The translations under genes were made by a program, and so were the position numbers. The notes beneath the pieces are model-generated. The model did no database searches and was not told where the DNA came from. It saw nothing but the letters and a program-made list of their open reading frames with translations. Source: Paragorgia papillata (lineage: Eukaryota > Cnidaria > Anthozoa > Scleralcyonacea > Coralliidae). Taken from it: 64,000 nucleotides of DNA. Positions 13,501 through 27,999 of this stretch are shown piece after piece; positions within the stretch are counted from its first letter, which is position 1; each line of letters starts with the position of its first letter. The stretch covers positions 62,001 to 126,000 of the forward strand of contig JAWNZC010000349.1 in assembly GCA_035771165.1 (NCBI GenBank), in the 5' to 3' direction.

Positions 13501-16500
13501 AAAGATTCTCATTAAATCTCTACTATCAACATTTGGAATTCAGAAATACAGAGGGGTACACGTTGGGCTTATGACATGTGCCGAGGAAGGAAAGATTGCT
13601 CTAAAGTTTGATGAAACTTATTACAGGAAGGAGATAGAAAATGTCGTGAACTCATTAAAGATTGAAGGAGGACGAATATCGCTGGCGAAATGTTTAAAAG
13701 AAGCGAGCAGTAATTTGTTTGATGTCCGTGGTGGTGTAAGAAACGTCGTAGACAAATATCTGATTTTTATCGGAGGTGGCGGTTCTTCGTCTTCAAAGCA
13801 AGCAGTTGGCGAAGCTCTTGCACCATTACGAGATCAAGGTGTGAAAATAATGGCACTGTCTCTCAGTAGAGATCGGGCTTCTATAGCCAATATGAAGTTT
13901 ATTAGCAACGAACCTAAAAGTGTCTGGTTTAAACAACTACAACGCAGAGAGATTAGTAATGCTGGATTCTTTGCCAGATCTATTTCTGATAAACTTTGCA
14001 AAGGTAAACAATGTACGTCCAGCTTCATTATTTTGTTAATTTGTTGTATATTTGTTCGTTGCCTCAGCCTTGATACTAAGCATTTTGGAATAGCGTATTG
14101 ACTTGATTAAGCACCGCATTATTGTCAATGGACATGGCGCTTATTCGAGGCATAGTCCCTAGAATTGTATTGTCTGGAGACGCGGCGAACATCAAAGCGG
14201 TTAACAATGAGCTACAATTTAGGTTGAGGGTGGCAAATAAGGTGCACAATATTTTGTTTTACGTTCATTAATATTTATAAAGCAACGCTGCTATTGATTG
14301 ATTGCTTCATTATACCAAAAATACAATGTGTTCAGCAAGCGTTAAGGTGAAATAAGGCGCACAAACGTGAACAAAAACCTAGAACAAAGACTTTGGCCGC
14401 GTTTCCAGGCAATTTATTTCTAGGGACTATGTTCGAGGGTAGCGTTTCATTGGAGGTGTTTAATCTAGTCAAATACGATAATACAAAATGTTTATAGAAA
14501 AATAAATTTAACGCATAGTGTCTCTACCATACTGTAAGTATATAGGAGGTCTCCACACTACACGATTATCTTATTAGGTACAGTCAAAATGGAAATACCT
14601 TCCCACTTCTGCTTCTGTAGTTTGTTGTGTATTACTGTATTTCTGTAGCCGTTACAGAAACGTGAGAAAAATCTAGTGATAAATTTGTTGGTATCGATTT
14701 GGGAGAAACATTCGTTATATTATGATTAAATTCCATGAAGTTAAATTATACTTTTTATTCACATTTTCCGACAAAAAATTTCCCTCACGCTTCAGTAGCG
14801 ACTACAGAAATACAGTAATACACAAGTAGAAGTGGGAAGGTATTTCCATTTTGACTGTAATACCTATAGATGGACCACAATGCATGCAAGCGACACTGTT
14901 GCATTATGGTTATTAGGTTTATTCCATTGAACTTTATTCTCCATATTTGGAAGGCTAACTTTAGCCATTAATATGCAGGTTTCAAAGTGAATTAGTCAAG
15001 ATTTTGTACTTGTTATGTCGGTTTTAGTCCTCACGCTATCTCGACACCAGATATGGAACAGTTTGTACGGGTAAAAGGGACGTACTAAATCTTGACTTCG
15101 CTTTTGCCTCCGAGTTAGTGTTCCAGATTTGGATACTGGAGATAATTTGTCCATTCTATAATACATTTTCTACTAGTTATATTCCGAGGTTCAAAAAATT
15201 ATAGCAATTGAAAAATGTGATATCTCCACATGTAAAAATATGAGTTTAATGATCCAATAAAATTGTGCTCGTTTATTTTCTTTGATTGCAGTAAAAAAAA
15301 TGAGCCTTAGACCCCGTTCACATGATGCCGGTACGAAATGACATGAAACCGCAATGCTAACCGTAACGATTTGAAACCGTAATGCTAACCGTAACGATAT
15401 GAAACCGTAACGAAATTATTCCTTTATCGGCATCGTGTTTTTCCTTACCGTAATAATTTCATCACGGTTTTACGAAACGTTTTTTTTTTGCTTAAAAAAT
15501 ACGGGGTAAAAGAAGCGTGATGGCGGGAATTTAATAAAAATGGAGTTAACTAAACTGTAAAAATAGTAACGGAATGAAATGATACCGGTACCGTGTAAAC
15601 AGTTTCCTACCGTCATGATTTGATACCCGCACGATTTCGTACTGGCATCGTGTGAACGGGGTCTTAGTTTAGATTGTTCGTGTTTTTGAAATAAATAGAA
15701 TAATACATGGACACTTATAGAAATATGAAATTTATCTTTTCGTGTTCAATTAATCCACCACTCATAGTTACGCCTGCATTCGTAGCACAAACTCAACTGA
15801 ACAATCGAAGATTATTTATAAATTTCATATCTAGGCGCGCGTGACTATGTATTATTATCTATGTATGGCTTTCGAGATTGTTCGGATGCATGCCTTGACA
15901 TGACAATTCACATTTTCTTTTTTCAGAGAAGAAAGGGAAATGTCCATATACCGTCATTCCCGAGATCTGTAACAGCGACGACGCTTTTTATGAATGTGAT
16001 TCGGATGCAGACAGCGTGAGTCCATGTGAAGATGATATGAAATGTTGTCAAGTAGGATGCGACAGACAATGTGTTTCACCAATTCCAGGTATTTTATTGT
16101 GTCCTGTCATGTCGTGTTGTTTTATTTTTTTATATTTTAGTTAATTCGTTCGTTCGTTCGTTCGTTCGTTCGTTCGTTCGTTCGTTCGTTCGTTCGTTCG
16201 TTCGTTCGTTCGTTCGTTCGTTCGTTCGTTCGTTCGTTCGTTCGTTCGTTCGTTCGTTCGTTCGTTCGTTCGTTCGTTCGTTCGTTCGTTCGTTCGTTCG
16301 TTCGTTCGTTCGTTGAGCTACTCCAACTTAATTGACATTACTAAGAAATTAACGTAGGTCAGTTATACATTGCGAAGTTGTTTGATGTAGGCTTGTACAA
16401 ATATAATTAATTTTTCTTGTGTAATGAGTAATGATTTATTTAACGTCGTAAGCACAGGATGTGCTCGCCCAATCATCCGAGCCAGAGGCTCATGTTAAAA

Positions 16501-19500
16501 GTGCACGACATAAGCTAAGACCTAAGTGTTGATTTTACGGAGGGAGGAAAACCGCAGAACCCTGCGAAAAACCCTCGAAGCACAGGAGAGACCAACTAAA
16601 CTCTACTCACATGAAATTCAAGTTCGAGAACGGGGTTATTCCCAGACGGTCACCCGGCATCCAAGTACTAACCCCGTCCAACTGGGCTCAACTACAGCGG
16701 TGAGAGGCAGCGCCCTAACAGCACACGTCACCCGTGCTTATATACATCTATAGTACACACGTACTGTAAAAATGCAATATCTATACAACATATTTTTAAT
16801 TTTCTGAGATTTTGAGAGAGAAATCGCGGGATGAAATATTTCCTCCACAAAATATTAGTAATGGTTTACTACGTCATGAATGATCAAAATGGAACAACTT
16901 GATTGGCCGATAATAGAAAGACAGTCGTTCTGGTGGGCTTTTGCGATTTAGGGAAGTCATCTGTGCATCAATACTGTGACATCATGCGGCTCTTAGCTAA
17001 TCAGAGAACTTGTTTTATTCATGGGATTGTTGTATATAGTTAACAATTATTCACCGAAATGGAAGTGAATAGTGCTGGATATTTACTGAGCCGCAAAAAG
17101 TATAGGATATACCTCACAAATGAAATAAGTTTTGCCGATTCTATTTTATCGATATAGATAGATATGTGTATATATCTATGTATATCAAATGGTCCGTTGG
17201 TAACTTGGCGTACTCGATAGTTGTCGACAAAATAGTTTTTATGACTTTTGTATATATTAACGGCTAGAAGGCTAAAGAACCATAACTGTATGTGATCGCG
17301 TTTCTACTCAAGCTATGTCAGCTACTTCGCAGTTGATATCTACTACACGCGTAAAAACGCACAACTTGTTCACGGTTGTCAACAGGCGTGAATAATGTTG
17401 TGCTGCTCGCCGTGAACAAGTTGTCAACAAGTTGTTCACTTATGGTTCGAACAACTTGTTCACGGATAAATCAACAGTTATGAACAAGTTGTTCCAACAA
17501 CACATTTTTATAGCCAACAACGTTGTTCGCACATGATACAACATGTTGTAACAGCATGACGAAATAACAACGATGAATAACAACAATGATGAACATTGTT
17601 GGTTGATGTATCAACACGTTCTTCGGCTGTTACAACATGCGTGAACAACGGTTGTTGTTTCATCAACAATGAACAATGTTTTTCATTTATCAGTGTTGTT
17701 CACATATGTCAACAAGTTGTTACAGCATTGTTCAGGCAACAATGGTGTAACAACTTGCGAGATTTTTACGCGTGTATAAGGGGACAGTTGGTGTGGAATC
17801 TGTGCAAATTAAAACACGTTATTATTTCTTTTCCCTTGTTGGAAAATGTTTTGAGGTCTTTTTTGAGGTTTTTTTCCCGAGTATTTACAGTTTGACAAGC
17901 AATCTGGTATCTCTAATTTTCGCACTTTTGAAAAAAACGCTTTGTTAATGATGATTTGCTTATACAAAAATGTTATGTTTTTTAGGCTGCTTTCACCCTG
18001 TTGAAATAGCGTTTTTGATCGATACATCTGGTAGTCAGGGGGATATTGACGATGAAGAAACCTTAAGAACATTTAAGACATTTGCTAAGGAACTTACACA
18101 CAGTTTTAGTATAACGGAAACTGCTGGAAGAGTTGCTGTCATAACTTATAATAACGTATCCAAGGTGCATATGGGATTTGGTAGTCAGCCGTACTTTTGG
18201 AATGTCGCGAAGAAAATAGACTCTATAGAGCTGTCGAATCAACTGGGTAGAGATCTTGAAGAAGCTTTGACGTTTGTCAGACAAAATGTGTTCAATTTGA
18301 AAGGTGGAATTCGGCAGGTGAGGAAGTTATTTTTCTGTTTTAGCTTGTACTAATACGGATGTGCATAGTTAAAAACAAAGTGGAAACTATTGTGATTTAC
18401 TTCAAGGAACCTTTAATTTGATTTGATCAACACGCAACTGTTTTGCGCAAAGTGAATCGACAAATATAGTTTGCACACTCGTGACTAAACATCTAATTTT
18501 AATTTCCAGAACATGCCACGTGCTCTGGTGGTTCTTTCAACTGGTCAACCAACATCAACCTTGCGGACTCTTTCTCGTACTGCGAATTATTTAAAAAAAC
18601 AAGATGTCCAAATATGGGCAGTACACGCTGGAGAAGATTATTCAGATTACATGAACAGCATTGTGTCCCAGTTCTCGTTTCAATCTCCTTCCACCTCGCT
18701 ACTTGACCTGGAGAATTTTCAGCAGAACTTTGTCGAAACGTTTTGCGCTAGTAAGTTCTGATGTTTTTCCTACACCTTGGTGCTTAAATATAGTTATGTA
18801 TTATAAACTAAACTTGTTTATACTGGATAACCCTATAATCGGTCCAGTACATATGTTACTACAGGAGGAAACTGGAGTATCATAGCTGCGGTGTGTTTGT
18901 AGAGTCAGACTAGAACTGAATCTCTTCTCTCGTGGTCAAAGTGAAATTTAAATCTGACAACTGCATTGAGCGGAAATTGACTAACTCGCATGCGCTAACC
19001 ATTTCACTAATCAGACCGCCTAGCATACGCTAACCAGTAGCCTGACCAACTAGTGTAAACAAGTAGGGTACATGCAGCGTAGGCAGTGTTTTGGTGTATG
19101 TAAATATGATGCAGAACTCATAAAAAAAACAGCAGATCTCAGTATCACATTTACAGACACCGTCACTGAGCTTAAACTAAAAAATATAATCCATGTGCTC
19201 TTCCTTAGACGTATACAAAGCCGTTCCCAAGTTGCTTTCACAGGAATATATGTATAACAAGCACAAAACCCCTTGTATTGCATAAATATAAACGTATTAT
19301 AAGTAATTTTAAAATTTTTTGGTCCGTTCTGTATTGGAATAAAGACACTCAGTTTCGCCTCGTGTCTGTATATACCCGATACAGAACGGCCACTTATTTT
19401 GTAAATGGTACATAAAAGTAAATGTGAGTGACTAATCATTTACCAACAGCATTTTAATTATATTTTTTTATTAATTTAGCTAAAGAAGGAAACTGTCGTA

Positions 19501-22500
19501 GCCCAACGTGTTCATCTGATCTTGAAAACGAATGTCGAAAAGATTATGTTTGTCCTGGACAAGAAAAATGCTGTCCTGGTAGATGTACCAGCTGTGCCAA
19601 ACCTAAAACTGGTAAGTTTATTTTTGTTATAATGTAAGTAAATGGTTAAAATAGAAATCTTTTAATGCATATACTCATATACACTTCATTAGTAATACGA
19701 ACAAATTCAATAGATTAGCGTCTTTAGTTAACTTTTATTAAGTACGTCCGGCCTTTACATTTGTAAAATATTTTTAAGTACTTTTTTTAATCTGTTTTCA
19801 AACTATACCGACGAAAGCTTTTGAACTTTAGTGGCAGCCGTCTTATATACGTATTGGTCACTAAGCATAGTACAGCTGGCATGCAAAATTTGTCCCCATG
19901 TGTCAACCAGTTAAGGCCTGGCCAAACGCTTTCAACATCGCATTCAACATCATTCAACATTGTTGAACGATGTTGAATAATGTTGAAAGCACGAGTGGCC
20001 AAATGAATTCAACATCGTTCAACATTCATGAATGACAATTAATTGAACGCGGGCTACCACAAAAGCTGGAATCGACAATATCCCGCATGGCGCATGTTCT
20101 CTGTTCAACAAAGTTGAATGAAATGTGGCCAAATGCGTTCAACACCTTTCAACATTTTGAGAACAATAGAAATGTTGAACGCGTGTTGAACGAAAATTTG
20201 AACATGTTCAAATTTCGTTCAACATCATTCAACACCATTCAACAACGTTCAACATCATTCAACAGGGGTGGCCAAACGCTTTCAACGTGTTGAATTCAAC
20301 AATGTTGAACGATGTTGAATGAAATGTTGAAAGCGTTTGGCCAGGCCTTAACTGGTTGACACATGGGGACAAATTTTGCATGCCAGCTGTACTATAGAGT
20401 TGATAGTTAATGGACGGGTATTCTTCAATTACTATATACCATTGTAACATGCAACATGCATAGATTAGCTTTGGCATTTTGTATATATGCTCACACACCA
20501 ACGTTACAATTTTTTATCAGTTTATCTAAGCTTGCATGCTATCTCATCTGAGTTAAGTTTGGAACGAGCTTACTATAGCCAAAAAGGTAGCTAGTGTAAA
20601 TTTCTTTATCCGATAAATTGTGGTCTATAGCATGCCTAACCATAGTCCCTAGAATTATATTGTCTGGAGACGCGGCGAACATCAAAGCGGTTAACAATGA
20701 GCTACAATTTAGGTTGAGGGTGGCAAATAAGGTGCACAATCTTTTGCTTTACGTTCATTAATATTTATAAAGCAACGCTGCTATTGGTTGATTGCTTCAT
20801 TATACCAAAAATACAATGTGTTCAGCAAGCGTTAAGGTGAAATAAGGTGCACAAACGTGAACAAAAACCTAGCACAAAGACTTTGGCCGCGTTTCCAGAC
20901 AATTTATTTCTAGGGACTATGGCCTAACCTAAAACTACCTGTATACTTATCGTTTTGGGGTTTTCTTCTGTATGTTAGACTGTAGATCTCCGATGGATTT
21001 GGCATTTATTGTACAAGATTCTGTAGACGAAACTGATTTCCAAGCAGCAAAGAAATTTATGAAAGGCGTTTTGAAAGCACTTGATGCTGGCAGAACCCAG
21101 ACATGGATCGGAATTATAACCTATAACAGAGTTGCTGAGATCAAACTGGACTTTTCTCAAAATCGAGGTACGTTAATAGGACTTTGCATATAGGGCTTAC
21201 CACGCACTTAATCGAGCATCCTATTGTTAAAGTGGGAAATATTAACGGCGCTAATTATTATATATATATATATAGATATAGATATATAATAATTTTTATA
21301 TAGAGGATATTATACGGTGGTGCGAAGATATGGATTTTATCTTCGAGTGGTGAAAACAATATTTTACGAATGAGCGTAGCGAATGAGTAAAATATCGTTT
21401 TTACCACGAGAAGATAAAATTCATATCTTCAAGCCAGCGTGTAATTTCCTTTTTATTATATAGATTCAATGCAAAAAGAGGTAAAATTCTTAATGACGTC
21501 ATCGATATCTTCACTAGTGAGGATATGGAAAATACAACACAGCATATTCTGTAGTAAAACACTCGCATCTGTATAATAAATATTGTTATGGCCTATTAAT
21601 GTAGTTTTAGCTTAAACGTATACACACGAGAGAGTCTTTCAAGGTTGCCGCTAAGTCAAATGAATAGACGAATCCGAGCGAGAAAACACTGTTCAGACTA
21701 AGTGCCTGGGTACGGTGCTCGGGCACGGGCCACTTGTTCACATTCACGGCGCCCTGGGTCTGATAAGCGTTCACACAGAAAGCTTTTTATGGCTTTTGTA
21801 GCTATTTTGTGGCTTTGAGATTTCGAATTCCAAGGAATATTGAGTAAAAAGCCTGGGCACCACTTTGGGCACTCCGCACTAGGCAAACGTGTTCACATTA
21901 CTACCTCAACGCACGGTGTCCAGTTGTTAACTCCGTGTTAACAAGGTCAGACGGGAATTTGCTCCCGTTTAATTTTCCCCATATGTTTAACCTTTCTAAC
22001 CTGGGTTAATGACCAGGCACAGTGGTCGCCTCAATTAAACATTTAAACGTACTCTAAATATGTTCTTTAAAAGAGCTTCTTTTTACTTTTATAATGCACA
22101 ATTGTTTTTTAACGTTTGTTCAAAATTATAGGAGGTAGTATAGCAGAAAAGAGGAAGCTTTTGTTTGACGAGATCGATAAACTGACCGTGTCACGTATGC
22201 GCTCAACAGACGGAGCTGCGGAAGCTTTTACTCTGGCAAAAAATCGTCTTTTTACTGAGAAAGCAGGATCACATCTTAGTGAAATCAGGGTAAATTTGAA
22301 TTATTATGTTTTAGGAATTATTTGAATTATTATGTTAAGGTGGAAATTTAGGAAATACTAATTGCAAAGACGTACGTGTCAAATACCTGATGTTCGCTAT
22401 AAACTGAGAAATTTTGGATAAGTTCATGAATCGATCAATCAAGTAACACTCACGAACGAGAGAGAGAGAGAGAGAGAAAGAAAGAGGGGGGGGGGGGGGG

Positions 22501-25500
22501 GGGGTGGAGAAAATAAATAATTTCCCCATTCACCTATCCACCAGGTTATTCACCTATCCATCCGATGAAGGGCTCCGCTCGAAACGTCATTATTTCGTTA
22601 TCAAAACTAATCTTGGTAGTTTACCGCCTTTCTATTTTGATCTATCCAAAACACTGCCCATTTTACACCCATCCTGCATCTACCCGATTCTTTCATTCTC
22701 TCATCCATCGATCCATCCATCCATCCTCCACTCATTCTTAAATTCTTCTATTCTCTCCACCTATATCTACGCCCATTTATCCATCTACCTATTCTCCACC
22801 CATTCACCGTCCGTCCATTCGTTTGTCTATCGCTGGATCGCTCTCGACTAGTTCCAATGTACGTATTTATTGCTATGGTTTTAGAATGTAATTCTCTTAT
22901 CAAATGGCAAGTTTTCGGAACCAGTGAAGGTAGCAGATATTTCTCTTGATTTACGCCGGGATATATCTAATGTCTTGGCCGTTATTCCTTCGTTGGATCC
23001 TGATGTTTCTACTGTCAAGGAAATAGTTTCGGCTGACGCAGAGAAACATGTTTATTTAACTACATCATACGATGCTCTTTCTCAGTATGAAAACAAGATA
23101 GCCGTGGCTATGTGTAAGAGAGGTAAGAAAAGTTAAATGATTATGATACAAGGTTGATATGTAGCCTCCTTCGCAGCCGTGTCCAAGGAGGCTAGTTGAT
23201 AGGAGGCTTGATTTCAATGAATGTATTTTCAAGCCCTCAAGTTTTTTCCAAATCAGAACGTTTTTTTGTGCTCTGAGGCTGTCAAACGCTTTTGATTCCT
23301 TCGATTGACTACAATTGATTCGCAATTCTACACGGCTACAAACATCGTGTTTTTCTTCCATTATTTTAATCACGCACTTATAATATAATTATACTTATAT
23401 ATATATTATACTTCTATTCACGCACGGGAGAACGCATATAGTCCATTACTCCAAGTAGGAATTAGAAATTGAACGAATCTTTTGCCATGGTTTCGCAGGG
23501 TCAAGTCACTGATAATTATGCACGCGACCTTTATTAACCATTAAAGTCCCAGGGGTTTCCCTATCAGGGCCGTATCCAGAGATAATTTGGGGGTACCGGT
23601 TGCACAATCAGTGAGTGTACCATCTAGGGGGGTCCGGGGCCCAGTCCTAGGATATATTTCCTGCTAAACTAAATTAACGATTTCCTGATAGAATTTTTAG
23701 ATAGAATTTTTCAATTTTATAAGTTGTGATACCACTAGACTTGCAAGTTTGTATCTCAAAACCATAATTTATCTGAATGTGGTATCTATACATACTTTGA
23801 AATAGCGAACTTTTTCAATTGAATACTACGTAATACAAGTACTAGCGTCAAAAATCGAAATGCTGAAACAGTTGAATAAGATAAAAGCAGCTTGCATTCT
23901 TGCAAATGCACAATGACAGCTGCAGCCTGCAACAGCAACACTATACTGAAATGATAAATATTTCATTGTTTTCTAGAACAAATCGTTGCGTCATTTGCGC
24001 AAGGATATACGAAACTTAGACAGGTTAAGGTCATGTAATAAACCTTCAAAACACTTTCGAATTGTTTACTAATCGCCGCTGGGTTTGGCAAGAATATAGA
24101 AAGATAAGTGATCGAATATGACCATGGCGCTTTTCGATTTTTTGAAGAATAGGAAATTTATCTTTAAACTTTGACTTGGATTAAAAAAACTGACAAATAT
24201 TTCCTGCAAGATACAAAAAATTTCCTGCGAACAACTTTTACAAAAAATTTCCTGGCAGCGGCGCTGCCGGTGCTGCCGGACATTTTTCCAGCACTGCCGG
24301 GGGCATGCTCTCCCGGAAAATTTTGAAAACTAGAGTCTCGGAAATGGTATTTCCTGCATTCTAAGGGGCGAATTTCAACATTCTGATGGGTGATTTTTAA
24401 GAACTCTGAAGGTTATAATGAGATGGGGTGCAGCAAAATAGTGGAGCAGCAGAGCAATAAAAACAGATACTTTACTAATTACTTGGACACTAATTAATTT
24501 TATCCGTGTCAAGTTAATAGTACTAAAATACTTGCAATAAAAATTTACATCTTTCCACGCTCGAATGCTCGATAGACTTTTCTCCCCAGAACCTGCGTTC
24601 CTTGTGGTCAGCATATCACAAGAAACGGAAGGTAAGTACTTCATCTTATCGTATTATGAGATCATGGCTAGCGTAGCAGACATTACGACGTTTTATTACG
24701 TTTTCTTTTTCTACTGGCATTGGTGAGTGCCTAATTTAGCTGCTTTAAATGACTGGAAAGAGAACTCAGTTTGTAGTTCACAGTTCTTTTGAATTAATGT
24801 CATTTATGATTTTTTGGGGACCTAGTTTGGGATCCCAAACCGGGGTACCGGCGTCTAAACCCTTCTGGATACGGCCCTGCCTATTGACGAGTAAAATTGT
24901 TAGCCAGAGTAAAATACTATAGAGTAGCTGCTTGGTAATGAAAGGGTTAAATGTCCACGCCATTATTCGCCATAAAAGCTGCATCATACGCCATCCAGTA
25001 CACTATCATATGCCATTTTGAACAGTAAGGAGAATTTACGCTTTGATGCTATGATTATTTGTACGTTGTACCTATTTTCGATGAGTTATTTTATAAAAGA
25101 AATAGAAAACATTTTCTGGGTTTACAGTCGAAATTGAAACCGAAAATTTTAAATTTATTGAAAATAGAAAAATTGAAAAACAGAAAATTTAAATTAAAAA
25201 ATTTAAATCCCACTTTAATTTCTCGTTCTCCCAAACTTCCCCTCGTGTTTCTATAACTGTATGTAAACACGCAAAATGTTTTCTTTTTCTTAAATATAAC
25301 GCTTAAGTATGTGTACATTTTACTGTGATACAAACATTGTATGTAAGACGAATACACACATTACTAGGGTCGTACACTTTAATTGATCGCTGATCAGTTG
25401 AATACACAACCATTAGTTCACGATCACCTCGGTTTTCTTTGATGTACCGCGGTTGTTTATTTATAATAGTTACTCCCAACCACGCAAAATCAAGCTAACT

Positions 25501-27905
25501 TCATTAACTTGATTTATGCGTGGTTGGGAAAATAAGCTTTAATCAATGGTCACGAATGTGATAAAGGATTTATCATCGCGATCGAAGTGTTTTTTAGACA
25601 ACCTCTATGATAATGAACTCAGTATCTCAGTTTTCTTAGGCAACCTCGGTGATCGTGAACTATTATAAAGTAGGTTAGTTACCTCAACCTCGGTAACTAT
25701 ACGTAGGTTATTTACCTCGGGTTCGGTAACTAACCTATACTTAATGCTGTCCGCAAAGGGCTGTCGTACGTGTCCACGGCTTAAAATGTACAAACATAAA
25801 TATTGTAGTCGCAATTTTCTACAATGGGAATTATTTATTGGCAATGAAGGTGTGCCTAGTAACATGAAAGTCTAAGTTTAAATCCCGCTTAAGTCATCCT
25901 CAATAATTCTGTCATTTTTTTTTTTGGACATTTATTTTTTGTTATCGGTTCTGATTTTTGTCGCAATCCTTTCTAAACTTTTTTCAAAGGTGTCAAACCA
26001 CAGCATACTCCAGTCACATTGGTAAGTGACACAACTTATGTACTTGTATGTAAAAGGATAATTATCAATTATTGGACGAGTCTAACCAAAATATCATGAT
26101 TTGTCAGTGGCGAGTTACCAGTTATATATGCCGATGCCGAAGATAGACGAGTTCAATAATTGATTTATCATTCATAAAATAGTTAAAAATTTGAAATGCC
26201 TTAAGTTAGAGATCGCCATTCTTCTCTCTGTCTTCGGCATACTAAAATCTTCGTAAAACTTACTTTTTGTTGGCACGAGTCTTGCTTTTTATCTCACTAA
26301 ATCTTCCTTTTTATTTCTTTCTGAAGTATATTGTCGCTATGGATGCTTCCAAATATTCTCGATTACTTCCCGGGACAGCTAAGGAAAACGTGCCACACGT
26401 GTGGCTAAATGGAGGAATTGCTCCGACCTGTGATTGGACGATAAAAATAGTAACAGCGGTGTAGTTTATACAGCGTGCTATGAGCGCACCGAACTAATTA
26501 ATTAATTGGTGCGGCTTTGGCACGCTGGTAGAACGCTGTCCGATTTATACATGAAAAATTTTGAACGAACCAAATTTATTATAACACTAAAATGAAATTA
26601 TGGATTATTATAAATTATATTGAATCATCGCTTATTTAGGTACGGTGTTGGCACGGTCGTATAAATCACCAGCGTGCTTGACCGTGCTAAGAGCGTTCCG
26701 CACGCCTTCGACGAGATGAATTATGATTATAGAATTGGACAGTTGATTTACAATTTTGAAAAGTATTTAAACTTGTTTTGTTTTGACAAAATTCTGAAAA
26801 CGCATTCGCTTTGCGCCGCCACTTTTCTTGAACTACAGTTTCAATCAAATCATGCATGTAAAAATAGTTTTAAGGCCTGGCCAAACGCTTTCAACATTTC
26901 ATTCAACATCGTTCAACATTGTTGAATGATGTTGAATGCGATGTTGAAAGCGTTTGCCCAGGCCTTTAATTGCAACTCAACTAGCTGTTCTACAAAATTG
27001 TGTGCGGTAGCTATGTTTTTTTGTTGTTATTTTTGAGATATAAGGCATTCTTTTGCACCTCAGTTAAGTTGCGTGCATACCATGAATCGTAGTCGATTAC
27101 TCAGAAATGAAAAAAAATCGTATAGCTACCGCACGCACTTTTGAAGCTCTTATTGTCTCCAATACATTGTGAAAATTTGAAAAAAATCGGCCAAAACCCG
27201 TGTTCAACAACTGAAGAAACAAGCCTTGGAACATTTAAATTTCGCGGGAAAACACAGCTGCTTGCAATTTTCATCGCTAAATATCTTAATGAATTTTGCT
27301 TTAAAGGAAATAAACTTTTCAAAACCTTTCAGCATTTGGCTTAAGGCAGCTAATTACGCAAACAATTTTTTTTTTTGTATTTTTAAATTTCTATGGTGTA
27401 ACGTAACCTTAATACAACTGCCTGAACACTTAATGAACCAGAATTTCAGAAGTTGAAGCGTATAAACGGGAACACAGGATTTGGGAGCGAGAGTAACTCT
27501 ACACTACTCTTACTATTTTTTATCGTCCAGTCACAGGTCGGAGCAATTCTTCCATTTGGCCACACGTCAACCATCACCGCCATGTTTACAAAAATTATTT
27601 GCAGTCAGCAGCGCTATCGCTAGTGCGCATGCTCCGAAAATTATTTGCAGCAGAAAATTATTTGCACTCAGTTATTTGCAGGTGAATTAACCAATCAGAA
27701 TGCGGGATAGAGACGACGTGAATGATAATAGAGGATAATAGAGAAAGATCCCTCTGGTTCCCAGGGTAGCCGTCATAGCATCTAGATGAAGATTGTTTAT
27801 TGTGCATTGCCGTTAAACAGTAATGGGTATAGTGACCTATAAAAATAATTGAATAAATAAATAATTGAATAAAGTAAATAAATAATTGAATAAATAAATG
27901 AATAA

Positions 27906-27999
<94 letters not shown>

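Noticed and set aside
16071..16316. Phe-Val-Arg-Ser repeat protein
   Set aside because: Translation of the TTCG array inside an intron; the ORF starts within exon 5 in the wrong frame.
16615..16735. Functional 5S rRNA gene
   Set aside because: Only the internal control region matches; the rest diverges, and both copies carry the same foreign body, so it is a SINE.
26267..26464. Small [18 protein letters not shown]... as an extra exon
   Set aside because: Although CTGAAG precedes 26328, the frame has no Gly-X-Y or domain similarity and does not fit the neighbouring exon phases with a donor.
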